Source: Halomonas sp. (GTDB taxonomy: Bacteria; Pseudomonadota; Gammaproteobacteria; Pseudomonadales; Halomonadaceae). Taken from it: 64,000 bases of DNA. Both the position numbers and the translations under genes were made by a program. Location of the stretch: assembly GCF_017515565.1 (NCBI RefSeq), contig NZ_JAFWFN010000038.1:30254-94253 (forward strand), read 5' to 3'. Shown piece after piece: positions 18,951 to 25,948 of this stretch. Each line of letters starts with the position of its first letter. The stretch's first letter is position 1. Under the pieces are notes generated by a model. It was not told the origin of the DNA, ran no database searches, and saw only the letters and a list, made by a program, of their open reading frames with translations.

Positions 18951-20152
18951 TGGGTGGCTCCATCATCTCGGGCAGGGGTGTCGCCTCGCTGGCGTAGCCG
19001 TACCTGCTGGCCTATGCGGGGTTGGGCAAGGCCCGCCACCACCACACGCTGGCCTGCTTTCAGGCCGCTGCGAACCAGCGCTTCTTCCTGGCCACGGTAG
19101 GCCAGGGTAACGGTGGTAGTGCGCAAGCGCTCTTCGTCATCTACCCACCACACCTGCTCGCCGGGGCGCAGCGCAGCAGAGGGCAGGGCAATCAGCGCTT
19201 CAGTGGCCGTGGTGTGGTAAGTAATGCGCATCACATCGCCAAGGCGCAGGGCGGGGGCGTTGTTTTCAAGGGCTAGGGGATCATCCACCGCGATCAGCAG
19301 CTGCGCTTGTAAGCCGTTCTCCTCTAAATTGGGCAGTATCGATAGCAAACGGCCTTCCCGTGAGGCGCCTTCTGGCCAGCCTTGGCTTGTTAAAGTGACG
19401 GCATCGGCAGGCTTAAGCCACGCTAAAGTCTCCCCAGGTAGCGAAGCGCGTACCCAAAACTGCTCAACGCCCACCAAACTAAGCACTTCCGTGCCTTGGC
19501 TTAACAGGCTGCCTGCGCCCACTAAGCGGTCTTGAACCATGGCCCGCCAGGGCGCTTTTAACGTAGCGCGCTCTAGATTCAACGCCGCCTGGTCGCGTAA
19601 GACGCGGGCCTGGGTAAGCTGAGCCTGTGCCTGGCGCAACTGCGGTTCGCGTAGCACCAGGGCGCGGCGTTCGGCGGAAAGCTGGCGGCCAAAGGACTCA
19701 TATTCGCTGCGGGCGCGCTGCTGCTCGGCCTGCTCTAATGCGAGCAGGGCTTGGGCGTTGGCTAGCTGAGCCTGTGCATCTTCAAGCGCTAGCTGTAAGT
19801 CTGCTTGGTCGATATACACCAGCGGGGCATCTTGCTCTACCACTTGGCCTGGCAGTACGCCTTGCCCAAAGCGCTCAAGCTGGCCAGCAACGCGGCTGGC
19901 TAGCAGGGTGGATTTTTCTGCCTCTACCCGACCAAAACCGGTTAATCTCGGTGCTTGAAGACGCTCCTCTACGGTAATGACATCGACCACCGGCGGTGGA
20001 ATTGGCGGCGGTGGGCGCCGCTCAACGCGGGGAGGCTGGCTAATAATCCACCAAGCCAGCGCCAACCCACCGGCAAATACCAGTAGTGCTGCCAGGGCAC
20101 CGAAGCGAATGCGGCCTTGTTGATGTAGTGCGTAATAGCGAGAAGGGGTCAT
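18947..20152 (-). CDS. RND efflux periplasmic adaptor (membrane fusion protein)
   Basis: A 401-residue adaptor anchored by one N-terminal membrane segment (LAALLVFAGGLALAWWII, about residues 18-36), followed by a Pro-rich stretch. The lipoyl halves (EAEKSTLLASRVAGQLERFG and TLKAPWRAMVQDRLVGAGSLLSQGTEVLSLVG) flank a long Ala/Gln/Leu-rich coiled hairpin (about residues 110-195); the beta-barrel and membrane-proximal domains fill the C-terminus. It links the RND pump to an outer-membrane channel. It is the first gene of the operon adaptor-pump-kinase-regulator, transcribed leftward; the 207 bases before it hold the divergent promoter region shared with the TetR gene. Confidence 0.9.
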   Translation of the reverse strand: MTPSRYYALHQQGRIRFGALAALLVFAGGLALAWWIISQPPRVERRPPPPIPPPVVDVITVEERLQAPRLTGFGRVEAEKSTLLASRVAGQLERFGQGVLPGQVVEQDAPLVYIDQADLQLALEDAQAQLANAQALLALEQAEQQRARSEYESFGRQLSAERRALVLREPQLRQAQAQLTQARVLRDQAALNLERATLKAPWRAMVQDRLVGAGSLLSQGTEVLSLVGVEQFWVRASLPGETLAWLKPADAVTLTSQGWPEGASREGRLLSILPNLEENGLQAQLLIAVDDPLALENNAPALRLGDVMRITYHTTATEALIALPSAALRPGEQVWWVDDEERLRTTTVTLAYRGQEEALVRSGLKAGQRVVVAGLAQPRIGQQVRLRQRGDTPARDDGATQ

Positions 20153-20338
20153 TAACGCGCGTTATCCGTTGGCTAAGGGCGAAAATCCAGGTCATTAGGC
20201 GTATCATGCTAGCATCTACGATTCCTAAGCAGCGATTAGGTAAGTAATGTGCAAATTGCGTGCAATTCGCTTGCCCAGTGCGACGTTACCTAATAGCGTC
20301 GTTAAAGAGAACGTATGCTCACTGCATTTGAAAATTAT

Positions 20339-20353
20339 TAGACTACTGGTCTA
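20339..20353. promoter_or_regulatory. TetR-type operator upstream of the TetR gene
   Basis: TAGACTACTGGTCTA is an inverted repeat (TAGACYA arms) ending 6 bases before the ATG of the TetR gene, well placed for autorepression. The sequence at 48248-48262, read on the other strand, is identical at 14 of 15 positions. The arms resemble the TAGACC...GGTCTA boxes of NemR-type regulators. Confidence 0.75.
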
Positions 20354-20359
20354 CGTAAC

Positions 20360-20965
20360 ATGATAAAAAACACCGCTACCCGCGATAAGTTAATAGAGAC
20401 TGGCGCTGCACTCATTGCCCAACAAGGGTATAACGCGACAGGAATCAATGCCGTTCTAAAAACCTGCGGTGTGCCCAAGGGCTCGTTTTATCACTACTTC
20501 TCCAGCAAAGAAGATTTTGGCTTGGCGGTGATAGAGCGCTTTGCCAATGAGTACGATGACAACTTGGCCGCGCTGCTTGAAGATTCCACCCTGCCGCCCC
20601 TAGAGCGGTTGCGTCGCTATTTTGCCACTGGCCGCGCGCACATGCGTGAATGCGACCACACAACCGGCTGTTTGATTGGCAACCTGGGTCAAGAGCTTTC
20701 CGGCCAGAGCGATACCTTCCGCGATGCGCTGAATCTTGTGTTCCAGCGCTGGGAAAAACGTCTTGTTACCTGCTTACGCGATGCCCAAGCTGAGGGCGTG
20801 GTGAATACCACTATCCCCCCAGACGCCCTGGCGAGTTTTGTGCTTTCTGGTTGGGAAGGCGCGATTCTTCGCGCTAAAACGCTCAAATCCGTCGCGCCGA
20901 TGGAGCATTTTGAAGCGATTTTGTTCGAGCAGGTATTAAAGGCAGAGTCGCCCGTTAGCGCTTAA
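20360..20965 (+). CDS. TetR/AcrR-family regulator (NemR/AcuR-like)
   Basis: A 201-residue repressor. The N-terminal helix-turn-helix reads LIETGAALIAQQGYNATGIN followed by AVLKTCGVPKGSFYHYFSSKEDFGLAVI, with the conserved KGSFYHYF recognition helix. The C-terminal ligand domain (RLRRYFATGRAHMRECDHTTGCLIGNLGQELS) contains Cys in ECDHTTGC, in a position reminiscent of electrophile-sensing NemR/AcuR-type proteins; that comparison is from memory of the families. An operator palindrome directly precedes the start. The dehalogenase gene follows after 45 bases on the same strand and may be co-transcribed; a matching operator lies upstream of the DJ-1-like gene at 47476-48153. Confidence 0.85.
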   Translation: MIKNTATRDKLIETGAALIAQQGYNATGINAVLKTCGVPKGSFYHYFSSKEDFGLAVIERFANEYDDNLAALLEDSTLPPLERLRRYFATGRAHMRECDHTTGCLIGNLGQELSGQSDTFRDALNLVFQRWEKRLVTCLRDAQAEGVVNTTIPPDALASFVLSGWEGAILRAKTLKSVAPMEHFEAILFEQVLKAESPVSA

Positions 20966-21010
20966 ACATCTCTAGCGCAACTACGCCAGCGCATGCAGTG
21001 GGGTAAAGGT

Positions 21011-21895
21011 ATGTTTAAAGGGTTTGAGAAGCGCACGCGCCACGTTAACGGCACTGAAATCGCCTTTCGTATAGGCGGTAGCGGCCCTGGGTTACTGCTG
21101 CTTCACGGCCACCCTCAAACCCACGTTATTTGGCATAAAGTGGCGGCTACCTTGGCCCAGCACTTTACCGTTATTGCGGCAGACCTACGCGGTTACGGCG
21201 ATAGCGCTAAACCCGACGACGACCCTGAGCACCTCAACTACGCCAAGCGCACCATGGCTAACGACATGGCCGCGTTAATGAGTACGTTGGGCATTGAGCG
21301 TTTTAAAGTACTGGCCCATGACCGCGGGGCGAGGGTGGCCCACCGGCTGGGGGTGGATCACGCGGAGCGCGTTGAGCGCATGGTGCTGTTGGATATTGCC
21401 CCCACCCTTGCCATGTATCGTGGCACTAACGAGGCCTTTGCCCGCGCCTACTGGCACTGGTTTTTTCTAATTCGCCCCCAGCCGCTGCCGGAAATGCTCA
21501 TCAATAGCGACCCTGCCCGCTACCTTAAAAGCGTGATGGGCGCTCGAAGTGCGGGCATGGCGCCTTTCGCCTCAGAAGCGCTCGTGGAGTACGAGCGCTG
21601 CCTCTCGCTTCCCGGCGCCGCCACGGGTATTTGCGGCGATTACCGCGCCAGCGCCAGTATTGATTTGACCCACGACCAAGCGGACATCGACGCAGGCATT
21701 AAACTTACCTGCCCTTTAAAAGTAATGTGGGGGAGAGATGGCGCGATAGAGGCATGTTTCGATGCGCTTGCTGAATGGCGCAAAGTGGCCACTCAGGTTG
21801 AAGGTAAAGCGCTTCCCTGTGGCCACTACATCGCCGAAGAAATACCCAATACCTTGCTGGATGAGGCGCTGCCGTTTCTGCTGAAGCAGTGTTAA
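21011..21895 (+). CDS. Alpha/beta hydrolase, haloacetate (fluoroacetate) dehalogenase type
   Basis: A 294-residue cytosolic hydrolase. All residues known for fluoroacetate dehalogenases are visible: oxyanion HGHPQTHVIW, nucleophile Asp with two Arg in AHDRGARVAHRLGVDH, His-Trp in AYWHWFFLIRP (halide pocket), Tyr in CGDYRASAS (halide pocket) and the catalytic His in CGHYIAEE. The reaction would be hydrolytic removal of halogen from 2-haloacetate giving glycolate. Some family members act on other esters or epoxides, so activity needs proof. I prefer ATG 21011 (MFKGFEKRTRHVNG is the usual start; AAAGG just upstream) over ATG 20993, which lacks a binding site. Probably in an operon with the TetR gene. 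Confidence 0.8.
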   Translation: MFKGFEKRTRHVNGTEIAFRIGGSGPGLLLLHGHPQTHVIWHKVAATLAQHFTVIAADLRGYGDSAKPDDDPEHLNYAKRTMANDMAALMSTLGIERFKVLAHDRGARVAHRLGVDHAERVERMVLLDIAPTLAMYRGTNEAFARAYWHWFFLIRPQPLPEMLINSDPARYLKSVMGARSAGMAPFASEALVEYERCLSLPGAATGICGDYRASASIDLTHDQADIDAGIKLTCPLKVMWGRDGAIEACFDALAEWRKVATQVEGKALPCGHYIAEEIPNTLLDEALPFLLKQC

Positions 21896-21921
21896 ACAGC
21901 GCCTCATCAACCTGTAATGCG

Positions 21922-22776
21922 TTAGGTATTTAGAATAACCCCACCGTTTAAGTGCAGCGTTTGGCCACTCATGTAGGATGACTCCTCGCAAGCGAGATAC
22001 ACATAGGCTGGGCCCATTTCGCTGGGCTGGCCCGGGCGCTTCATTGGCACTTGATTACCAAACTCGGCGACTTTCTCTTTATCAAAGCTTGCGGGAATTA
22101 GCGGTGTCCATACGGGGCCGGGCGCCACGGCGTTCACCCGAATACCACGATCCATCAGCGACATCGCCAGCGAACGCACCAGCCCTTGAATGGCCCCTTT
22201 GGTCGCGGTGTAGTCAATTAAGGTATCGTTGCCTTTAAAGGCGTTGATGGAAGAGGTGGCGATAATGGTATCGCCCTCGCTTAAATGGGGTAGCGCCGCT
22301 TTGATTAAGTAAAAGTGGCTGAACAGATTGGTTTGAAAGGTGCGCAGTAGCTGGTCGTCGGGGATGTCGGTAATGCTGTCCCAATCGTACTGCTCAGCGG
22401 CGTTATTAACGACAATGTTCAGCTTTCCAAACGCTTGAAGCGTTCGCTCTACTATCTCACGGCAAAAACTTGGCTCTGCCACATCACCTTTTAGTACTAG
22501 GCAGCGGCGGCCTTCCTCCTCTACAAGCTGTTTGGTTTCTTCGGCATCTTGATCCTCTTTTAAGTGCACAATTACGCTGTCTGCACCTTCTCTTGCATAG
22601 TGCACTGCCACCGCCCGGCCAATACCACTGTCACCGCCGGTAATAATCGCGACTTTATCCTGCAACTTTTCAGCACCGCGGTAGCTATCGCGAATGTACT
22701 CCGGTTCGGGGTGCATGGCGTGCTCATCCCCTGGCTGTTTGGTTTGGTGCTGGGGAGGCTGCTGCTGTTTGCTCAT
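21922..22776 (-). CDS. SDR-family oxidoreductase (YghA-like)
   Basis: A 284-residue classical short-chain dehydrogenase with an extra N-terminal tail rich in Gln, Pro and His. The cofactor loop is ITGGDSGIGRAVA, followed by NNAAEQ, the catalytic Ser in ATSSINAF, and YTATK (Tyr-x-x-x-Lys). The N-terminal pattern GDEHAMHPEPEYIRDSYRGAEKL is typical of the YghA/GsiB-like branch, often part of general stress regulons. The substrate is unknown (annotated variously as glucose or aldehyde reductases). AAGGAG precedes ATG 22776. It converges on the dehalogenase gene and diverges from the membrane-protein cluster at 23252, with an AT-rich region between. Confidence 0.88.
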   Translation of the reverse strand: MSKQQQPPQHQTKQPGDEHAMHPEPEYIRDSYRGAEKLQDKVAIITGGDSGIGRAVAVHYAREGADSVIVHLKEDQDAEETKQLVEEEGRRCLVLKGDVAEPSFCREIVERTLQAFGKLNIVVNNAAEQYDWDSITDIPDDQLLRTFQTNLFSHFYLIKAALPHLSEGDTIIATSSINAFKGNDTLIDYTATKGAIQGLVRSLAMSLMDRGIRVNAVAPGPVWTPLIPASFDKEKVAEFGNQVPMKRPGQPSEMGPAYVYLACEESSYMSGQTLHLNGGVILNT

Positions 22777-23251
22777 GTGCGCTACTCCTTTTTGGTTAAA
22801 AATGCGCTGAGTGCTGAATAAGTTAATAAATATTAAGTAACGCAGCGAGAACTTTTTCTGTTCTTATCGCCAACCCAAAACGTAGACCAAAGGCATAAAG
22901 TGAGGCAAATGCAACGCGGTTGAAAATCTGTTTTGAGCATTTTAATTTTGTTTTTATAGTGGTTTTCAATTAAATCATGCTGTTTTTAGTTGTTATTAAT
23001 GCTTGTTAATTAAGTGAGATAATATTAATGAAGAGTGTTAATAAATTGACTGTAAAGTAATGTCCGCTATGGTTTAAGAGTGGCTTTTCTATTAAGTGTG
23101 ATTGTTAAGATAAGCAAATATATTAACTATAAGTTGTTAGGTTTTTTAAGTTAATCATTTTGCTGAGAAACGGCACTCAATAGATTTCCAGCGACGCTGT
23201 TTTGTTTCATTACGGATGCTGAGAAGTGAGACAACAAGGAGGAAGTGACAG
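22777..23251. other. AT-rich intergenic region between divergent genes
   Basis: About 475 bases without a convincing gene. The stretch 22920-23170 is conspicuously AT-rich with many ATTAA/TTAAT words, in contrast to its neighbours, and probably carries the divergent promoters of the SDR gene and of the gene at 23252. An AAGGAGG-like site lies just before 23252. Confidence 0.6.
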
Positions 23252-23905
23252 ATGATCGATCAAGGAAAAAAGCCTGATACAGGCTCATCACAGCCGGATC
23301 ATGGTTCGGATACATTGAATGCCGAAACGCTTAAACAACAAGGGCTCGAAACAGCCCAGGAAGTTGGTGAAGCAGCCCATGAAGTAAGTGAGGCTGCCCA
23401 AGAAAAAGCGGAAAGTTATTTTAATCAACAGCGTGACAATGCCGCGGAACAATCCCATAAATTAACCAGCGTTCTACAAAAAATGGCTGATGAGTTTGAT
23501 AACCAACAGCAGCCTTACTTCTCTAAGCAAGCAAGAAAACTTGCCGATACGACCGAGCGCTTTTCCAATAACGTAAAAGATAAAGACCTACGCAGCGTGT
23601 GCGATGAAGCGGAGAGCTTTAGTCGCCGTGAACCTGCGCTGTTTGTCGGTGGTGTGATCGCCGCGGGCTTCTTGGTCTCTCGTTTTCTGCGCAGCTCTGG
23701 TCAACATGGTGCTAATCAGCACAGCTCCAACCAACACAACGCCAGCCCATCTAGTTCGAGCCATCGCAGCTCGGGTGAACACGGCTCTGATCAACAGAAC
23801 TTTAGTCAGCAAACGCCCGGCTCTGCTGACCACGCCAGTCCAGTAACTAGCACCGCTGCGGGAAGCACGGAGAGACGTTCAACTCCAGGTAGTGAATCGC
23901 TCTAA
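23252..23905 (+). CDS. Membrane-anchored helical protein of unknown function (YqjD/ElaB-like features)
   Basis: A 217-residue protein. The N-terminal half is charged and helical with Ala/Glu heptads (TAQEVGEAAHEVSEAAQEKAE), suggesting a coiled coil; one hydrophobic segment (ALFVGGVIAAGFLVSRFL, about residues 129-146) follows RREP. The C-terminal 70 residues are low complexity in Ser, His, Asn and Gln. This helical-plus-single-TM plan recalls the ElaB/YqjD group of stationary-phase inner-membrane proteins, though length and tail differ. AGGAGG lies 9 bases before ATG 23252. It is the first gene of a three-gene set with a holin-like protein and a DUF3618 protein. Function not known. Confidence 0.7.
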   Translation: MIDQGKKPDTGSSQPDHGSDTLNAETLKQQGLETAQEVGEAAHEVSEAAQEKAESYFNQQRDNAAEQSHKLTSVLQKMADEFDNQQQPYFSKQARKLADTTERFSNNVKDKDLRSVCDEAESFSRREPALFVGGVIAAGFLVSRFLRSSGQHGANQHSSNQHNASPSSSSHRSSGEHGSDQQNFSQQTPGSADHASPVTSTAAGSTERRSTPGSESL

Positions 23906-23927
23906 ATTGAGAGCAGGGAGGCAAATA

Positions 23928-24365
23928 ATGGATTCGGATAACAAACCCACGTCACAAGGCTCATCGGTGGGATCACTACTATCAACGGTGATGCAGGAAA
24001 TCAGCTCGCTTGTGCGCAATGAAGCCATGCTTGCAAAGACAGAAATGTCAGAAAAAACCCACCAAGCCATGGAAGGTATTGCTGCTATAGCGATTGCCGG
24101 TGCCGTGTTGCTGGGTGGTTTTCTAACCCTGTTAGCGGCCACGGTTTTTCTGCTGAATGAAGTGCTTCCACCCGACACCACGCCTTGGTTGTCGGCGTTA
24201 ATCGTTGGCGCTGTTGTCACGCTTATTGGCATTATTATGCTTAAGGCTGGGCTTAAGAAGCTTGAGGCTCGCAGTTTAATGCCTGATCGAACCATGCATA
24301 GTTTGCAAAGCGATAAGGCGCTTGCGGAGAAGCATCAAGATAACGTCAAGGAGGAAATGAAATGA
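23928..24365 (+). CDS. Phage-holin-superfamily/YqjE-like membrane protein
   Basis: A 145-residue protein of the Pfam Phage_holin_3_6 (YqjE-like) type. An N-terminal amphipathic helix (GSLLSTVMQEISSLVRNEAMLAKTEM) precedes two membrane segments (IAAIAIAGAVLLGGFLTLLAATVFLLNEV and WLSALIVGAVVTLIGIIMLKAGL). Despite the family name these are chromosomal, usually paired with YqjD-like and DUF3618 proteins, not lysis genes. I start at ATG 23928, with GGGAGG 7 bases upstream; the frame is open back to 23892 inside the previous gene. It overlaps the next gene by 4 bases (ATGA). Confidence 0.8.
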   Translation: MDSDNKPTSQGSSVGSLLSTVMQEISSLVRNEAMLAKTEMSEKTHQAMEGIAAIAIAGAVLLGGFLTLLAATVFLLNEVLPPDTTPWLSALIVGAVVTLIGIIMLKAGLKKLEARSLMPDRTMHSLQSDKALAEKHQDNVKEEMK

Positions 24366-25531
24366 CGGACCACGATAACCAGCGCAGTACTGAAGAGATT
24401 GAAAAGGATATCAGTCAATCGCGCGAGCGCCTTGATACTACCCTGAATGAAATCGAAGATCGGTTTTCTCCTCAGCAGCTGCTAAATAACTCCTACGAGT
24501 ATCTCCGCCATGGGGGGGCCAACGAGTTTGTGGCTAATCTAGGCACGTCGATTAAGCAGAATCCGTTACCTTTCCTGTTAACCACGGCGGGCTTGGGCTG
24601 GATGATGCTGTCGCAGCGTCAGCCTCATCAAGGGCAGGAGCGCCAACAGTACGCTTCTGATGCTGATCAGCGGTTTTACACAGGTAAGCCGTATTCATCG
24701 AACGCGAGGGGCTCCCATGATTCCCCGGGTGTGCCTGTACATGAAGGCACAGACCCTAATGCGGGTATGCACGCCTACGGTGATATCCCAAATGGCATGA
24801 CCAGCGGCAATGAGCAGCATGGCGATGGCAAAGGCCGTATAAGCGAGATGACCGATAAGGCTAAAGAATCGGCGCAACACTTAGGTCAAAAAGCCAAGCA
24901 AACGGCGCAGCAGTTGGGCGATAAGGCCCACGACATGGGGGATAACATGCGCGATTCCACGTCTCACTTTCAACATGGCGCTCAGGATAGCTTGCACAAC
25001 ATGGGGCAGCGTACTCGCCAGGCAGAGAGTCAGATCTCAGATTTTTATCAGCAGCATCCATTAGTTGTCGGTGCGCTAGGGTTTGCTTTGGGTGCGGCTT
25101 TGGGTGGCATTTTTCCTGCCACCAAAAAAGAGGACGAAGCGATGGGCGAGTATCGTGATCGTGCCTTGCATAAGGTAGCCGAAACCGGGCAAGAGCAAAT
25201 GGATAAAGCGCAGCACGCCATTCATGAAAAAGCGGAGTCCATTAAAGAAGCCTCGCATCAAGACAGTGAAACGAAGGGCAACGAGGCTCAAGGTGCAGAC
25301 GCCGTAGAAAAAGACTCACCAACCCCGGCTGCTGGTTCATTTGGCTCTAGAAGCAGTACTGGAGCAAATAGCCCTGAAAAGAATAGCCCTGAAAAGAGCA
25401 GTACTGAAAAAAATAGTACTGAAAAGAATAGCCTTGGAATAAATAGCCCTGAGAGAAATAGCCCTGGACTAGCGGCTTCAAGCACGCCCACTGGTAATAC
25501 CCCAGGCGCAGGCATTAACCACAAACCTTAA
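24362..25531 (+). CDS. DUF3618 domain protein with apolipoprotein-like coils
   Basis: A 389-residue protein. The N-terminus carries a DUF3618 domain (STEEIEKDISQSRERLDTTL, then EIEDRFSPQQLLN), followed by a weak hydrophobic segment (PFLLTTAGLGWMML), amphipathic Ala/Lys/Gln helices (TDKAKESAQHLGQKAKQTAQ), a second hydrophobic segment with glycines (PLVVGALGFALGAALGGIFP) and more amphipathic helix. The last 60 residues contain eight 5-residue repeats. The plan suggests a peripheral inner-membrane protein that may shape or protect the membrane under stress. It overlaps the holin-like gene by 4 bases, so the products are probably made in step. Confidence 0.78.
   Translation: MTDHDNQRSTEEIEKDISQSRERLDTTLNEIEDRFSPQQLLNNSYEYLRHGGANEFVANLGTSIKQNPLPFLLTTAGLGWMMLSQRQPHQGQERQQYASDADQRFYTGKPYSSNARGSHDSPGVPVHEGTDPNAGMHAYGDIPNGMTSGNEQHGDGKGRISEMTDKAKESAQHLGQKAKQTAQQLGDKAHDMGDNMRDSTSHFQHGAQDSLHNMGQRTRQAESQISDFYQQHPLVVGALGFALGAALGGIFPATKKEDEAMGEYRDRALHKVAETGQEQMDKAQHAIHEKAESIKEASHQDSETKGNEAQGADAVEKDSPTPAAGSFGSRSSTGANSPEKNSPEKSSTEKNSTEKNSLGINSPERNSPGLAASSTPTGNTPGAGINHKP
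25352..25471 (+). repeat. Eight 15-bp tandem repeats in the DUF3618 gene
   Basis: Eight in-frame units, for example AATAGCCCTGAAAAG (twice), AGCAGTACTGAAAAA, AATAGTACTGAAAAG and AATAGCCCTGGACTA, encode SSTGA, NSPEK, NSPEK, SSTEK, NSTEK, NSLGI, NSPER, NSPGL. The unit length and the NS codon phase match the repeat at 4396-4455. Confidence 0.88.
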
Positions 25532-25729
25532 ACGGCTTGTATTGTTGTTTTGCTTGCTACTAGCTGAATTTATGTGATGCAAATGGCAAGGCAACGAGGA
25601 GCGGCTATAGTGAGCAAAGCCAATTGATAATCACGGTTGGCTCTTAGGCTATGGTTAGTAGCTGGAGGTATCTCACCTTACCAGCTACACCCGCTACCCT
25701 ATGACTACCACCAAGGAGTAGGAGGTAAT

Positions 25730-25894
25730 ATGAACATCGAACTTTCCGCCGTAAGCGCACAGCCAGACAAAGACGACGAGAAGAAAGACCAGCGCGACGA
25801 TCATCACGATGATGCTAACCCGATGCCGGATACGCATCACGTCAACCCAGACTCTAAAGACGACGACGCATCTGATAAGAAAGATCGCACCTAG
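25730..25894 (+). CDS. Small highly charged acidic protein (54 aa), unknown
   Basis: A 54-residue protein starting MNIELSAVSAQ, then almost entirely Asp, Lys, His, Arg and Pro (DDEKKDQRDDHHDDANPMPD, DSKDDDASDKKDRT). A strong GGAGG lies 5 bases before ATG 25730 and a terminator follows the stop, so it looks like a genuine single-gene unit. The composition suggests an intrinsically disordered protein, perhaps metal-binding or a hydration/stress protein; no family is recognised. The 199 bases between it and the DUF3618 gene hold no other gene. Confidence 0.65.
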   Translation: MNIELSAVSAQPDKDDEKKDQRDDHHDDANPMPDTHHVNPDSKDDDASDKKDRT

Positions 25895-25921
25895 CTGAGT
25901 GTTGGTTAGCCCAAGCATTCC

Positions 25922-25948
25922 CGGCGCTACTTTTTGTAGCGCCGTTTT
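25922..25948 (+). terminator. Terminator of the small acidic protein gene, embedded in the xseA 3' end
   Basis: CGGCGCTAC and GTAGCGCCG form a 9-bp stem around TTTTT, followed by TTTT on the plus strand. The xseA stop codon (25927-25929, minus strand) lies inside the stem. Confidence 0.85.

Noticed and set aside
23928-24365. Prophage or lysis cassette
   Set aside because: The holin-superfamily name is misleading; there is no endolysin or phage gene nearby and the neighbours are chromosomal stress-type genes.
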